A stretch of 64,000 nucleotides of DNA, taken from positions 62,001 to 126,000 of the forward strand of contig NZ_JALIDZ010000004.1 of NCBI RefSeq assembly GCF_025397915.1. The letters run 5' to 3'. Source of the stretch: Microbaculum marinisediminis (GTDB lineage: Bacteria; Pseudomonadota; Alphaproteobacteria; Rhizobiales; Tepidamorphaceae). Shown here in pieces: positions 25,288-35,312 of the stretch. The notes under the pieces are model-generated. The model was not told the origin of the DNA, searched no databases, and saw only the letters and a list, made by a program, of their open reading frames with translations. The translations under genes and the position numbers were made by a program. Numbering within the stretch: position 1 is the stretch's first letter; each line of letters opens with the position of its first letter.

Positions 25288-26505
25288 ATGCAGGTCGACC
25301 GTCTTTGGACGAATGGCCGGCTGATGACGATGGTTCCGGGGGCCCCGGGTGCGCCGGGTCTCGGCGTGGTCGAGGGCGGCGCCGTGGCCGAGGAAGCCGG
25401 ACGGATCGTCTTCGCCGGGCCGATGGCCGACCTGCCCGGCGATCTCGACGCCAGGGACCGCACCGACCTCGAGGGCCGCTGGGTGAGCCCCGGCCTGATC
25501 GATTGCCATACCCATCTGGTCCACGGCGGCGACCGCGCCCGGGAATTCGAGCTGCGCCTGGCCGGCGCCAGCTACGAGGAGATCGCGCGCGCCGGCGGCG
25601 GCATCCGCTCGACGGTGGCGGCGACGCGGGCGGCGAGCGAGGACGAGCTCGTCGCCTCGGCGCTGCCGCGTCTCGACGCGCTCCTGGCCGAGGGCGTCAC
25701 CACCGTCGAGATCAAGTCGGGCTACGGCTTGGAGACCGAGGCGGAGACCCGGATGCTGTTCGCCGCACGCCGGCTCGCCGACGAGCGGGCGGTGACGGTG
25801 ACGACGACCTTCCTCGGCGCCCATGCCGTGCCGCCGGAGTTCGAGGGCGACGCCGACGGCTACATCCACGCGGTCTGCCGCGAGCAGCTTGCCTCGATCG
25901 CCGCCGACAACCTGGCCGATGCCGTCGACGGGTTCTGCGAGACCATCGCCTTCTCGCCGGACCAGATGGCGCTGGTCTTCGACGCGGCGCAGGCGCTGGG
26001 CCTGCCGGTGAAGCTGCATGCCGAGCAGCTTTCCAACCTCGGCGGCGCCAGGCTCGCCGCGCGCTACGGCGCGCTGTCGGCCGACCATCTCGAATATCTC
26101 GACGAGGACGGCGTCGCGGCGATGGCCCATGCCGGCCTGACGGCGGTGTTGCTGCCCGGCGCCTTCTACTTCCTGCGCGAGACACAGGTCCCGCCGGTCG
26201 ACGCGCTGCGGCTTGCCGGCGTGCCGATCGCCGTGGCCACCGACTGCAACCCCGGCTCCTCGCCGCTGACCTCGCCGCTCGTCGCCCTGAACATGGCGGC
26301 GACGCTGTTCCGCCTGACCGTCGAGGAATGCCTGCTGGGCATCACCCGCAACGCCGCGCGCGCGCTCGGCCGGCTCGGCGACATCGGCACCCTTGAACCC
26401 GGCAAGGCCTGCGACCTCGCCATCTGGAACATCGAGACACCGGCCGAGCTGGTCTACCGCATCGGCTTCAACCCGCTGCACGCGCGCGTGTGGAGAGGAA
26501 AATGA
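25288..26505 (+). CDS. hutI: Imidazolonepropionase
   Basis: A 405-residue amidohydrolase that opens imidazolone propionate to formimidoylglutamate, step three of histidine breakdown. [22 protein letters not shown]-type metal motif, [25 protein letters not shown], and [17 protein letters not shown] are all intact. ATG 25288 follows GGGAGG. The stop overlaps the hutH start as ATGA, so the four genes hutI-hutH-hutG-hutU form one operon. Confidence 0.96.
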   Translation: MQVDRLWTNGRLMTMVPGAPGAPGLGVVEGGAVAEEAGRIVFAGPMADLPGDLDARDRTDLEGRWVSPGLIDCHTHLVHGGDRAREFELRLAGASYEEIARAGGGIRSTVAATRAASEDELVASALPRLDALLAEGVTTVEIKSGYGLETEAETRMLFAARRLADERAVTVTTTFLGAHAVPPEFEGDADGYIHAVCREQLASIAADNLADAVDGFCETIAFSPDQMALVFDAAQALGLPVKLHAEQLSNLGGARLAARYGALSADHLEYLDEDGVAAMAHAGLTAVLLPGAFYFLRETQVPPVDALRLAGVPIAVATDCNPGSSPLTSPLVALNMAATLFRLTVEECLLGITRNAARALGRLGDIGTLEPGKACDLAIWNIETPAELVYRIGFNPLHARVWRGK

Positions 26506-28049
26506 CCGACACGATCGTCCTCAGCCCCGGCGCAGTCGACCTGGCGACGCTCGAACGGATCTACCGTTCGAACGCGCCGGTCCGGCTCGATCCGTCCTGC
26601 CGCGGCGCGGTCGAACACTCGGCGCGCATCATCGCGGACGCCGCCGCCGGCGCCGCGGCGGTCTACGGCGTCAACACCGGCTTCGGCAAGCTCGCCTCCA
26701 GGCGCATCGCGCCGGAGGACACGGCCCGCCTGCAGCGCAACCTGATCCTGTCGCACGCCTCCGGCGTCGGCGAGGCGCTGAGCGCGCCGGTGGTGCGGCT
26801 GATGATGGCGCTGAAGCTGCTGTCGCTGGGGCGCGGCGCCTCGGGCGTGCGCTGGCAGATCATCGACCTCCTGGAAGGCATGCTGGACAAGGCGGTCACG
26901 CCCGTCGTGCCGGCGCAGGGCTCGGTCGGCGCGTCCGGCGACCTGGCGCCGCTGGCGCATGTGACGGCGGTGATGATCGGCGAGGGCGAGGCGATCTTCG
27001 AGGGCCGGCGCATGCCCGGCGCCGACGCGCTGATGCTCGCCGGATTGAAACCGATCGCGCTCGGGCCCAAGGAAGGGCTCGCCATGATCAACGGCACCCA
27101 GTGCTCGACGGCGCTGGCGCTGGCGGGCCTGTTCGGCGCCTGGCGGCTGGCGCTATCCTCGCTGGTCACCGGGGCACTGTCGACGGACGCCTGCATGGGC
27201 TCGGCCGCGCCGTTCCGCCCGGAGGTGCAGGCGCTGCGCGGCCATGCCGGCCAGAGCGACGCCGCCGCCGCGCTGCATGCCCTGATCGGCGGTTCGGAAA
27301 TCCGCGAATCCCATCGCGACGGCGACGAGCGGGTGCAGGACCCCTATTGCATCCGCTGCCAGCCGCAGGTCGCCGGCGCCTGCCTCGGCGTGATGCGGCA
27401 GGCCGGCGAGACGCTGCGCATCGAGGCCAACGCGGCGACCGACAATCCGCTCGTCGTCATCGAGGACGGATCGATCATCTCAGGCGGCAACTTCCACGCC
27501 GAGCCGGTGGCCTTCGCCGCCGACCAGATCGCGCTGGCCATCGCCGAGCTCGGCTCGATCGCGCAGCGGCGCATCGCCATGCTGGTCAACCCGGCGCTGT
27601 CCTACGGCCTGCCGGCGTTCCTCGCCCCGCAGCCGGGACTGAACTCGGGCTTCATGATCGCCGAGGTGACGTCGGCGGCACTGATGGCGGAGAACAAGCA
27701 GCGGGCCAATCCCTGCTCGGTCGATTCGACTCCCACCAGCGCCGACCAGGAAGACCACGTGTCGATGGCCTGCCATGCCGCGCGCCGGCTGATCGACATG
27801 AACGCCAACCTCACCCGCATCCTCGGGATCGAATGGCTGGTCGCGGCGCAGGGCGTCGACCTGCGGGCGCCGCTCAGGACCAGCGCCACGCTGCAGAAGG
27901 CCATCGCCACGCTGCGCACCGAGGTCGCGGCGCTGGCCGACGACCGCTATCTCGCCCCCGACCTGGAAGCCGCCTCGCGCCTCGTTAGCGAGGGCGCCGC
28001 GCTGGCCGCGGTCTCCGACATCGCCCTGCCGCGGCTGGAGGTTCGGTGA
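26502..28049 (+). CDS. hutH: Histidine ammonia-lyase
   Basis: A 515-residue lyase that converts L-histidine to trans-urocanate and ammonia. [14 protein letters not shown] carries the Ala-Ser-Gly triad that cyclises to the MIO cofactor, [11 protein letters not shown] has the active-site Tyr, and [14 protein letters not shown] is conserved. ATG 26502 lies in the hutI stop and matches the family N-terminus. Its own stop overlaps the start of hutG by one base. Length is normal. Confidence 0.97.
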   Translation: MTDTIVLSPGAVDLATLERIYRSNAPVRLDPSCRGAVEHSARIIADAAAGAAAVYGVNTGFGKLASRRIAPEDTARLQRNLILSHASGVGEALSAPVVRLMMALKLLSLGRGASGVRWQIIDLLEGMLDKAVTPVVPAQGSVGASGDLAPLAHVTAVMIGEGEAIFEGRRMPGADALMLAGLKPIALGPKEGLAMINGTQCSTALALAGLFGAWRLALSSLVTGALSTDACMGSAAPFRPEVQALRGHAGQSDAAAALHALIGGSEIRESHRDGDERVQDPYCIRCQPQVAGACLGVMRQAGETLRIEANAATDNPLVVIEDGSIISGGNFHAEPVAFAADQIALAIAELGSIAQRRIAMLVNPALSYGLPAFLAPQPGLNSGFMIAEVTSAALMAENKQRANPCSVDSTPTSADQEDHVSMACHAARRLIDMNANLTRILGIEWLVAAQGVDLRAPLRTSATLQKAIATLRTEVAALADDRYLAPDLEAASRLVSEGAALAAVSDIALPRLEVR

Positions 28050-28900
28050 TGATGGACGACATCGTCCGCGTGCGCCGGGGCGGCAGCCCGCTGATCCTGT
28101 CCATGCCCCATGCCGGCACGGAGATCCCGCAGGAGGTCGCCAGGCGGCTGAACGAGACCGGGCTTGCGGTTCCCGATACCGACTGGTGGATACCGCGCCT
28201 CTACGACTTCGCCGACGCGCTCGACCCCACCGTCGTCGAGGCAAGGCTGTCGCGCTACGTCGTCGACGTGAACCGCGACCCGTCGGGCACCTCGCTCTAT
28301 CCCGGCCAGGCGACGACCGAGCTGTGCCCGACCACCACCTTCGACGGCGAGCCGATCTACCAGGACGGCATGGCGCCGGGCGCGCTCGAGACCGGCATCC
28401 GCCGCGACCGCTATTTCTGGCCCTACCACATCGCCCTGCGCAGCGAGATCGACCGCGTGCGCGAGGCGCACGGCTACGCGCTGCTCTACGACTGCCATTC
28501 GATCCGCTCGGTGGTGCCGCGCCTGTTCGAGGGACCGCTGCCGGTGTTCAGCATCGGCACCAACGGCGGACAGTCCTGCGCCCCCGAGATCGAGGCCGCC
28601 ATCACCGCAGCCCTCGCCGAGGCCCCTCAGGACGAGGGATCGGAGATGGACCTCGGCTATGTCGTCAACGGCCGCTTCAAGGGCGGCTGGATCACCCGCC
28701 ATTTCGGCGAGCCGGACATGCGCGTCCACGCTGTCCAGATGGAGCTGGCGCAGAAGGCCTACATGCTTGAGGCGCCGCCGTGGACCTACGACGAGGACAA
28801 GGCCGCGCAGACGCGGCCGGTCCTGCGCGGGGTTCTCGACGCCCTGGTCGAAGCCGGTGCCCGCATCGCCGGTGCCCCCAACGAAGGAGGAAACCGATGA
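28049..28900 (+). CDS. hutG: N-formylglutamate deformylase
   Basis: A 283-residue enzyme that releases formate and glutamate from N-formylglutamate, the last step after Hut[45 protein letters not shown] and [17 protein letters not shown] are family motifs. ATG 28049 overlaps the hutH stop; GTG 28046 and ATG 28052 are alternatives. The hutF-hutG pairing means the cell uses the Pseudomonas-type five-step route and not a formiminoglutamase. The stop overlaps the hutU start. Confidence 0.93.
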   Translation: MMDDIVRVRRGGSPLILSMPHAGTEIPQEVARRLNETGLAVPDTDWWIPRLYDFADALDPTVVEARLSRYVVDVNRDPSGTSLYPGQATTELCPTTTFDGEPIYQDGMAPGALETGIRRDRYFWPYHIALRSEIDRVREAHGYALLYDCHSIRSVVPRLFEGPLPVFSIGTNGGQSCAPEIEAAITAALAEAPQDEGSEMDLGYVVNGRFKGGWITRHFGEPDMRVHAVQMELAQKAYMLEAPPWTYDEDKAAQTRPVLRGVLDALVEAGARIAGAPNEGGNR

Positions 28901-30573
28901 CCGTACACAGCCGCATCGACAACGCCCGCGAGATCCGCGCGCCGCGCGGGCCGGAGCTGTCGGCGAAGAGCTGGCTCACCGAGGCGCCGCTGCGGATGCT
29001 GATGAACAACCTCGATCCCGACGTCGCCGAGAACCCGCACGAGCTCGTCGTCTATGGCGGCATCGGCCGGGCGGCGCGCGACTGGGCCGCCTACGACCGG
29101 ATCGTCGCGGCGCTGCGCGCGCTGGAGGACGACGAGAGCCTGCTGATCCAGTCCGGCAAGCCGGTCGGCGTATTCAGGACCCATCCGGACGCCCCGCGCG
29201 TGCTGATCGCCAATTCCAACCTGGTCGCGCACTGGGCCGACTGGGAGCATTTCAACGCGCTCGATGCCCAGGGCCTGATGATGTACGGCCAGATGACCGC
29301 GGGCTCGTGGATCTACATCGGCAGCCAGGGCATCGTTCAGGGCACCTACGAGACCTTCGCCGAGATGGGCCGCCAGCACTATGGCGGCGACCTGGCGGGC
29401 AAATGGATCCTCACCGGCGGCCTCGGCGGCATGGGCGGGGCGCAGCCGCTGGCCGCCACCATGGCCGGCGCCTCGATGCTCGCCGTCGAATGCCGGCCCT
29501 CGCGCATCGAGATGCGGCTGCGCACCGGCTATCTCGACATCCAGGCCGGCAACCTCGACGAGGCGCTCGAGATCATCCGGCGGTCCTGCGCCGAGAAGAA
29601 GCCGGTCTCGGTCGGCGTGCTCGGCAACGCCGCGCTGGTGTTCCCGGAGCTGGTGCGGCGCGGCGTCGTGCCCGGCGCCGTCACCGACCAGACCTCGGCG
29701 CACGATCCCCTGAACGGCTACCTGCCCGCCGGCTGGACGCTGGAGCAGTGGGACGAGCGGCGCGTCAGCGATCCCGCCGCGACGATCCGCGAGGCCAAGC
29801 TGTCGATGAAGGATCAGGTCGAGGCGATGCTGTGGTTCCACCGCGAGGGCGTGCCCACCTTCGACTACGGCAACAACATCCGCCAGATGGCCCAGGACGC
29901 CGGCCTGGAGGACGCCTTCGCGTTCCCCGGCTTCGTGCCGGCCTATATCCGGCCGCTGTTCTGCCGGGGCGTCGGGCCGTTCCGCTGGGCGGCGCTATCG
30001 GGCGACCCGGAGGACATCTACCGCACCGATCAGAAGGTGAAGGAGCTGATCCCCGACGATCCCCACCTGCACACCTGGCTCGACATGGCGCGCGCGCGCA
30101 TCCACTTCCAAGGCCTGCCCGCCCGCATCTGCTGGGTCGGCCTCGGCGACCGCGACCGGCTGGGCCTGGCGTTCAACGAGATGGTGGCAAAGGGCGAGCT
30201 GAAGGCGCCGGTCGTCATCGGCCGCGACCATCTCGATTCCGGATCGGTGGCGAGCCCCAATCGCGAGACCGAGGCGATGATGGACGGCTCCGACGCGGTG
30301 GCCGACTGGCCGCTGCTCAACGCGCTGCTCAACTGCGCGTCGGGGGCGACCTGGGTGTCGATCCACCACGGCGGCGGCGTCGGCATCGGCTTCTCGCAGC
30401 ATTCGGGCATGGTGATCGTCGCCGACGGCACCGAGGCGGCGGCGCGCCGGCTCGCCCGCGTGCTGTGGAACGACCCGGCCTCCGGCGTGATGCGACATGC
30501 TGACGCGGGATACGACATCGCCATTCGCTGCGCCCGCGAAAAACGCCTGACTCTCCCGTCGCTCGACGATTGA
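28897..30573 (+). CDS. hutU: Urocanate hydratase
   Basis: A 558-residue NAD-dependent hydratase that makes imidazolone propionate from urocanate, step two of the pathway. The family sequence is clear: [56 protein letters not shown] (NAD binding), [15 protein letters not shown] and [22 protein letters not shown] 28897 has GGAGG upstream and overlaps the hutG stop. It is the last gene of the hut operon, followed by a strong hairpin. Confidence 0.97.
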   Translation: MTVHSRIDNAREIRAPRGPELSAKSWLTEAPLRMLMNNLDPDVAENPHELVVYGGIGRAARDWAAYDRIVAALRALEDDESLLIQSGKPVGVFRTHPDAPRVLIANSNLVAHWADWEHFNALDAQGLMMYGQMTAGSWIYIGSQGIVQGTYETFAEMGRQHYGGDLAGKWILTGGLGGMGGAQPLAATMAGASMLAVECRPSRIEMRLRTGYLDIQAGNLDEALEIIRRSCAEKKPVSVGVLGNAALVFPELVRRGVVPGAVTDQTSAHDPLNGYLPAGWTLEQWDERRVSDPAATIREAKLSMKDQVEAMLWFHREGVPTFDYGNNIRQMAQDAGLEDAFAFPGFVPAYIRPLFCRGVGPFRWAALSGDPEDIYRTDQKVKELIPDDPHLHTWLDMARARIHFQGLPARICWVGLGDRDRLGLAFNEMVAKGELKAPVVIGRDHLDSGSVASPNRETEAMMDGSDAVADWPLLNALLNCASGATWVSIHHGGGVGIGFSQHSGMVIVADGTEAAARRLARVLWNDPASGVMRHADAGYDIAIRCAREKRLTLPSLDD

Positions 30574-30589
30574 TAGTCGCCTGAACGCG

Positions 30590-30616
30590 CCGGAGGAAAC
30601 CTACGGGTTTCCCCGG
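30590..30616 (+). terminator. Hairpin terminator after hutU
   Basis: GGAAACC and GGTTTCC form a perfect seven-base stem with loop TACG. It is extended, after one bulged A, by flanking CCGG/CCGG, giving eleven pairs in total. It begins 16 bases after the hutU stop. There is no T tract, so its efficiency as an intrinsic terminator is uncertain. Confidence 0.55.
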
Positions 30617-30723
30617 ATGCGACAGTTTGCGCACTCGCCTCGTTTCATGCGCAACAATATATGCGCCGCAGCAAAACCCGCAGCAGAACCCACTGCGACC
30701 CGCTGCGAAACGAGGGGCATCCC

Positions 30724-30828
30724 ATGCGCAACAAGACTGTTCTCGGCATCCGGCGTTTTGGCGACCGGATCATCGCCTTCGGCCTGTTCGCCATGCTCGT
30801 CTCGCCGTTCGTCCTGGCCCGTATCTGA
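30724..30828 (+). CDS. Candidate 34-residue hydrophobic small protein
   Basis: A short open frame starts at ATG 30724 with AGGGG six bases upstream. It encodes a basic N-terminus (MRNKTVLGIRRFGDR) followed by a hydrophobic stretch (IIAFGLFAMLVSPFVLA), the pattern of a single-pass membrane peptide. It lies between the hut terminator and the HisD-family gene. I know no family for it; the ribosome binding site and composition are the only support. It could be a leader peptide. Confidence 0.4.
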   Translation: MRNKTVLGIRRFGDRIIAFGLFAMLVSPFVLARI

Positions 30829-31006
30829 TCAGCCTCGTCTGATCCGGCCCAACTGATTCCGCGCACCCGATTCCATCGGGCGCCAGCCCGGTCTTCCCGA
30901 CATCGCGATCCGTTTCACCGGTCCGGCCATCAGCCCGGGCCGGCTTGAGCCGTTCGGCCGTATGGCTTAGAGCCTGACCGGAAAACCGATCCGGAAAGGC
31001 GCCCCG
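30829..31006. other. Intergenic region upstream of the HisD-family gene
   Basis: This 178-base stretch has no open frame worth calling. It contains repeated short GC blocks such as GATCAGCCTCGTCTGATCC (a small imperfect dyad near 30828-30846) and probably the promoter of the downstream gene. GGAAAGG lies about 11 bases before the start codon. No clear -35/-10 pair was seen. Confidence 0.35.
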
Positions 31007-32329
31007 ATGTCCTCCATCGCCGTACACGATCTCACCCGCCTCGACGCGGCCGCGCGCGCCGATCTGCTTCGGCGCAGCGAGGCGGACCTGTCCGCGTATC
31101 GCGACAAGGTCGCCCCGATCATCGAGGCGGTGCGGACGCGCGGCGACGCGGCGCTCGCCGAGTTCGGCCGCGCGTTCGACCGCGCCGACGTCACCGCCGA
31201 CGCGCTGGCGGCGACCCCGGCCGATTTCGACGCCGCCGAGGCCGCGCTCGACGACGAGATCAAGGAGGCGATGGCCTTCGCCGCGGAGCGCATCCGCCGC
31301 TTCCACGCCCGCCAGATGCCCGAGGACATGTGGCTCGAGGAGATGGGCGACGGCGTCATGGCCGGCGAGCGCTCGCTGCCGATCCCCTCGGTCGCCTGCT
31401 ACGTGCCGCGCGGCAAGGGCGCGTTTCCCTCGGTCGCGCTGATGACGGCGATCCCCGCCGTCGTCGCCGGCGTCGGCCGGGTGATCGTGGTGACGCCGCC
31501 GACGCCGGACGGCGGCATCGACGACGCAACGCTCCATGCCTGCCGTCTCGCCGGCGTCACGGAGGTCTACAAGTGCGGCGGGGCGCAGGCGGTGGCCGCC
31601 TGCGCCTTCGGCACGGAAACGGTGCCGAAGGTCGCCAAGATCCTCGGGCCAGGCTCGCCGTGGCTGGTCGCCGCGATGCAGGAACTCGCCGACGTGATCG
31701 ACGTCGGCCCGCCGGCCGGTCCGAGCGAATCCATCGTCATCGCCGACTCCACCGCCGATCCGCGCGTCACCGCCCTCGACCTTCTCAACGAGGCCGAGCA
31801 CGGGCCGGATTCCTCCGCCTTCCTGGTCACCGACGACCGCGCGCTCGCCGACAGGGTGATCGCCGAGATCGAGACGCTGTTCGCCCATATGGGCGAGACG
31901 CGGACCTCCTATTGCCGCACCGTCCTGGGCGGCACCAATGGCGGCGTGGTGATCGCCGCCGACATGGACGCGGCCTGCGCCTTCGTCAACGACTACGCGC
32001 CCGAGCACCTGATGGTCGAAAGCGCCAATCCGTGGGCCTACGTGCCGAAGCTGAAGCATGCCGGCGAGATCCTGCTCGGCGGCCATACCGCGATCGCGGT
32101 GGCCAACTACGTGCTCGGCCCGAACCACGTGCTGCCGACCGGCGGCTGGGCGCGGACCCGCTCGCCGCTGTCGGTGTTCGACTATCTGAAGCGGCAGACC
32201 ATCGCGTACGTAACCGAGGACGGCTATCCCGGGCTGGCGCCGCAGGCGCGCGTGCTTGCCCGCTACGAAGGCTTCGAGGCCCATGCCAACGCGGTCTCGA
32301 AGCTGCGCGAGGGCGGCGACAAGCCGTAG
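31007..32329 (+). CDS. Histidinol dehydrogenase-family paralogue with altered metal ligands
   Basis: A 440-residue protein with the full HisD fold: PSVACYVPRGKGAFPS, GVTEVYKCGGAQAVAA, GPPAGPSESIVIADS, DYAPEHLMVE (catalytic Glu-His) and GPNHVLPTGGWARTRSP. But the zinc ligands differ from E. coli HisD. The Gln of QAEH is Glu (about residue 262, EAEH), and the Asp of the AGDY segment is Asn (about 367, VANY). This pattern points to a dehydrogenase paralogue acting on another alcohol, not histidine synthesis. It stands alone after hut, with no other his gene nearby. Confidence 0.85.
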   Translation: MSSIAVHDLTRLDAAARADLLRRSEADLSAYRDKVAPIIEAVRTRGDAALAEFGRAFDRADVTADALAATPADFDAAEAALDDEIKEAMAFAAERIRRFHARQMPEDMWLEEMGDGVMAGERSLPIPSVACYVPRGKGAFPSVALMTAIPAVVAGVGRVIVVTPPTPDGGIDDATLHACRLAGVTEVYKCGGAQAVAACAFGTETVPKVAKILGPGSPWLVAAMQELADVIDVGPPAGPSESIVIADSTADPRVTALDLLNEAEHGPDSSAFLVTDDRALADRVIAEIETLFAHMGETRTSYCRTVLGGTNGGVVIAADMDAACAFVNDYAPEHLMVESANPWAYVPKLKHAGEILLGGHTAIAVANYVLGPNHVLPTGGWARTRSPLSVFDYLKRQTIAYVTEDGYPGLAPQARVLARYEGFEAHANAVSKLREGGDKP

Positions 32330-32627
32330 GCGGAATTTGCCTCTCGCCGCTCACGCCCGCGAAGGCGGAGTCGGGTTGCGGCGGGAAAGGGCCGTGCCTC
32401 ATGCCGGACGATCCCCGCTTACGCGGGGATGAGCGGGAAAACGGGTAGCCCCCGCTTCCGCATAGCCCTGGGTGATCGTACGCCTTATACCGCCGGAAAT
32501 CCTGTACCCTTCGATGGGAGATCAGGATCGACGATGCAGTGGGTCAGCCCGTCCTGCCAACGGGCGGTGCGCTGGTCGTCCCGGATAGACGGTTGCCGGT
32601 ACTGATCGCGACGAGGCGCCGGACCAG
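32330..32627. other. Intergenic region with palindromic element upstream of the DUF559 gene
   Basis: This 298-base stretch has no supported gene. It contains inverted-repeat debris (CCCGCGAAGGCGG near 32357) and the perfect palindrome at 32413-32428, typical of small dispersed repeats in alphaproteobacteria. The remaining part before 32628 reads as low-complexity spacer with a possible promoter for the DUF559 gene. Confidence 0.5.
32413..32428. repeat. CCCCGC/GCGGGG palindrome
   Basis: CCCCGC-TTAC-GCGGGG is a perfect hairpin of six pairs. The flanks (GGACGAT before, ATGAGCGGGAAA after) match a frequent form of short intergenic repeat that surrounds CCCCGC-loop-GCGGGG in Rhizobiales-type genomes. 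Membership of a dispersed family is established knowledge applied by eye, not searched. Confidence 0.6.
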
Positions 32628-32987
32628 ATGGCCGAAATGGACCGCTTCCGAAAACGAGCCCGGGCTCTGCGTGCACGTCAGTCGAGTGCGGAGGCGCGGC
32701 TCTGGCAGGCACTGCGGAATCGCCGGCTCTCAGGATGGAAGTTCCGCCGCCAGCACCCGATCGATGTGTTTGTCGTGGATTTCGTTTCTCTCGAAGGCAA
32801 ACTCGTCATCGAGGTCGATGGCGCGACACATTCCGGCGCGGACGAGATCACACGCGATTCCGAACGCACGCGCGTTCTGGAGTCGCTTGGGTTCCATGTC
32901 CTCCGGGTGACCAATACGGACGTGTACGACAACCTGCCTGGCGTCCTCGACGCCGTGGCCCACGAGTTGGATCTTCCCAAGCTCTGA
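32628..32987 (+). CDS. DUF559 (Vsr/endonuclease-fold) protein
   Basis: A 119-residue protein of the DUF559 family, whose fold resembles very-short-patch-repair endonucleases. RARALRARQSSAEARLWQ starts the domain, LRNRRLSGWKFRRQHPI and DVFVVDFVSLEGKLVIEVDG carry the core strands with the acidic residues (D, E, D) expected at the nuclease site, and RTRVLESLGFHVLRVTN follows. Its cellular role is unknown. It lies alone between palindromic repeats on both sides, an arrangement that suggests a small mobile or hitchhiking unit. Confidence 0.85.
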   Translation: MAEMDRFRKRARALRARQSSAEARLWQALRNRRLSGWKFRRQHPIDVFVVDFVSLEGKLVIEVDGATHSGADEITRDSERTRVLESLGFHVLRVTNTDVYDNLPGVLDAVAHELDLPKL

Positions 32988-32988
32988 T

Positions 32989-33109
32989 CCCCCTCACCCG
33001 GGACCGGCTGCGCCGGCCCCGACCTCTCCCCGGCGGGGAGAGGTGGCGGCATCGCCGCAGCTACACCTCTCCCAAGGGGAGAGGTCGACGCGAAGCGGCG
33101 GGTGAGGGG
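32989..33109. repeat. 121-base palindrome-ended intergenic element
   Basis: The element opens with CCCCCTCACCCG and closes with CGGGTGAGGGG, forming terminal inverted repeats. Inside are CCTCTCCCCGGCGGGGAGAGG and CCTCTCCCAAGGGGAGAGG hairpins, and GACCGGCTGCGCCGGCC. It lies between the convergent DUF559 and opgH genes, so it may also serve as a terminator. This is the known style of short palindromic repeat units in Rhizobiales; other genomic copies were not checked. Confidence 0.75.
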
Positions 33110-33149
33110 CATAGACGCCGAAGGCTCATGTCTTCCCGGCCGTTCGGGC

Positions 33150-35312
33150 CTACTCCGCCGCCCTGGCGTGCGGCAGCAGGGCGAGACGGTCGAGGCCCTG
33201 CGGGTCGGCAAGCACGGCGAGCTTTTCGCGCGGCGACAGGAAGCGCACCGCCTCCTCTATGCTGTCCGCCGCGTCGAGGCGCGCCAATGCCAGCACCAGG
33301 GTCTCGTCGATGCCGCCGCGTCCGTGCGGGCGGTCCGGCGTCAGGCAGGCCCGGTGGAAGGCGAGCAGCGCCGGATCGGACAGGAGACGGTCGCAGGCCT
33401 CGCGCGGCGCGCCGATCCGCTCCGCCAGTTCGGCGGCGGTCGCCTCGGCCCGGGTCAGGATCGCCGGCGGGGCGCTCTCCTCCGGGATCGACAGGAGGCG
33501 GGCCCGGCGCAACGCCAGGCCGGCGCCCAGGCGCGCGGTCAGCGCCGAGACCGGGGCGGCCAGCAGCAGGCCGAGGACGGCCGGGCTCATCCAGGCGAGC
33601 ACCTGCGGCGACACGGCCCAGGCGCTGGCGCCCAGCAGCACGCCGAGCACGGTGTGGGGGCGATGGCGCCGGAACACCTCGGCGAAGGGGACGGTGCCGT
33701 CGTCGCGGCGCTGGGGGTTCCAGCCGGCGTCGCGGCCGAGCACGATATCGGCGACGGCGGCCGACTGGATCGCCATCATCACCGGGGCGAGCAGCGCGGC
33801 CAGCAGCGATTCCACCAGAACGCTCGCCGTGCCGCGGACGGCGCCGCCGATGCCGGCGCGCACCCGGCGGTCGGTCAGCGCGACGGCCAGCCCGAACAGC
33901 TTGGGCAGGAACAGGATCGCCATGGTGACCACGAACAGGCCGATGGCGCGTTCGGAATCGATCACCGGCCAGCTCGGGAAGAGCTGGAACTGTTCGGTGA
34001 AGTATTCCGGCCGGATGAACCGCGCCTGCAGGGCGAGCAACAGGCCCGCGATCAGGAACATCAGCCAGACCGGCGAGGCGACGTAGGACATGATGCCGGT
34101 CACCATGTGGACGCGGCTCGGCCATTTCAGCCCGCGCGCCACGACGATCTTGGCGTGCTGGAGATTGCCCTGGCACCAGCGCCGGTCGCGGGTGGCGAGA
34201 TCGATCAGGCTCGGCGGGCTCTCCTCGTAGGAGCCGGCGAGGGTGGGCGCGAGCAGCACCGACCACCCGGCCCGGCGCAGCAGCGCGGCCTCGACGAAAT
34301 CGTGGCTCATGATGTGGCCGCCGAAGGGCGGCCGGCCGCGTAGCGTTGGCAGTCCCGCCGCGCCGACGAAGGCCTCGGTGCGAATGATGGCGTTGTGGCC
34401 CCAGTAGTTGCCGACGCCGCGCGCCCAGGTGCCGAGCCCCGCCGCCATCACCGGGCCGTAGACACGGCCGGCGAACTGCTGCAGCCGGGCGAACAGCGTG
34501 TTGCGGTTGACGATCGCCGGGACGGTCTGGATCAGGCCGGCCTGGGGGCTTTCTTCCATGGCCAGCGCCAGACGGATCAGCGTCTCCGGTTCCATCAGGC
34601 TGTCGGCGTCGAGAATGACGAAGAAGGGATAGGCCGCGCCGAAGCGCTTGCACCATTCGGCGACGTTGCCGGCCTTCTTCTCGGTGTTGTGGCGGCGGCG
34701 GCGATAGAACACGCGGGCGCGCCTGGAGCGGCGGCGGATCAGGGCGCGGAACGCGGCCTCCTCGGCGATCCAGGCGTCGGGGTCGGTCGAATCGCTGAGG
34801 ACGAAGACGTCGAAGGCGTCGCTGGCGCCGGCCTCGGCGAGGCCCTCGGCGGTCGCGGCGGCGGCGGCGAAGACCCGGACGGCGTCCTCGTTGTAGGCGG
34901 GAAGCAGGATGGCGGTGCGGCCCGAGGGCACGCGGGTCTCGCGGGCCGGCACGGTGAAGATGCCCCATCCGGTCAGCAGCGCCAGCGTGCCCAGCGTCGC
35001 CGACATGAAGGCGAACGCGATCCAGGCGATGTTGACGACGAACAGCGCCAGCATCACCGCCTCGATCGGCGTCAGCCCGGCGACGGCGAGAACGCCGTAC
35101 ATCTCGTTGACCAGGACCGCCGACAGCACCGCCGCGCCGCCGAAGACGACGAGCCGCGGCAGCCAGGCCCAGCGGTCGGGCGCGGCGGTGCGCATGGGTT
35201 GCGGGACCCGGCGCAGGTCCTGGATCGGCATGACCAGCGGCGCATCGGCCGGCAGCGGCGAATCCGGCAGGACGATCGGCTCGTTGACGGGAACCCTGGT
35301 CACTCCGCCCAT
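33150..35312 (-). CDS. opgH: Glucans biosynthesis glucosyltransferase H
   Basis: A 720-residue inner-membrane GT2 glucosyltransferase that makes the osmoregulated periplasmic glucan backbone from UDP-glucose. Two N-terminal transmembrane helices precede the catalytic domain with TAILLPAYNEDAVRVFA, FVLSDSTDPDAW, FVILDADSLMEPETLI (DxD), GHNAIIRTEAFVG, MSHDFVEAALLRRAGW and TRDRRWCQGNLQH. Several C-terminal helices follow. ATG 35312 lies inside the end of opgG (13-base overlap), so the two are coupled. The long frame to 35648 is an opgG shadow. Confidence 0.95.
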   Translation of the reverse strand: MGGVTRVPVNEPIVLPDSPLPADAPLVMPIQDLRRVPQPMRTAAPDRWAWLPRLVVFGGAAVLSAVLVNEMYGVLAVAGLTPIEAVMLALFVVNIAWIAFAFMSATLGTLALLTGWGIFTVPARETRVPSGRTAILLPAYNEDAVRVFAAAAATAEGLAEAGASDAFDVFVLSDSTDPDAWIAEEAAFRALIRRRSRRARVFYRRRRHNTEKKAGNVAEWCKRFGAAYPFFVILDADSLMEPETLIRLALAMEESPQAGLIQTVPAIVNRNTLFARLQQFAGRVYGPVMAAGLGTWARGVGNYWGHNAIIRTEAFVGAAGLPTLRGRPPFGGHIMSHDFVEAALLRRAGWSVLLAPTLAGSYEESPPSLIDLATRDRRWCQGNLQHAKIVVARGLKWPSRVHMVTGIMSYVASPVWLMFLIAGLLLALQARFIRPEYFTEQFQLFPSWPVIDSERAIGLFVVTMAILFLPKLFGLAVALTDRRVRAGIGGAVRGTASVLVESLLAALLAPVMMAIQSAAVADIVLGRDAGWNPQRRDDGTVPFAEVFRRHRPHTVLGVLLGASAWAVSPQVLAWMSPAVLGLLLAAPVSALTARLGAGLALRRARLLSIPEESAPPAILTRAEATAAELAERIGAPREACDRLLSDPALLAFHRACLTPDRPHGRGGIDETLVLALARLDAADSIEEAVRFLSPREKLAVLADPQGLDRLALLPHARAAE

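Noticed and set aside
25189-26481. N-terminal extension of hutF by 431 codons
   Set aside because: The extension is antisense to hutI and unconserved; the family N-terminus begins at ATG 25188.
31007-32329. Authentic histidine biosynthesis hisD
   Set aside because: Two zinc-ligand positions differ and no his gene is adjacent, so the hisD symbol was not assigned.
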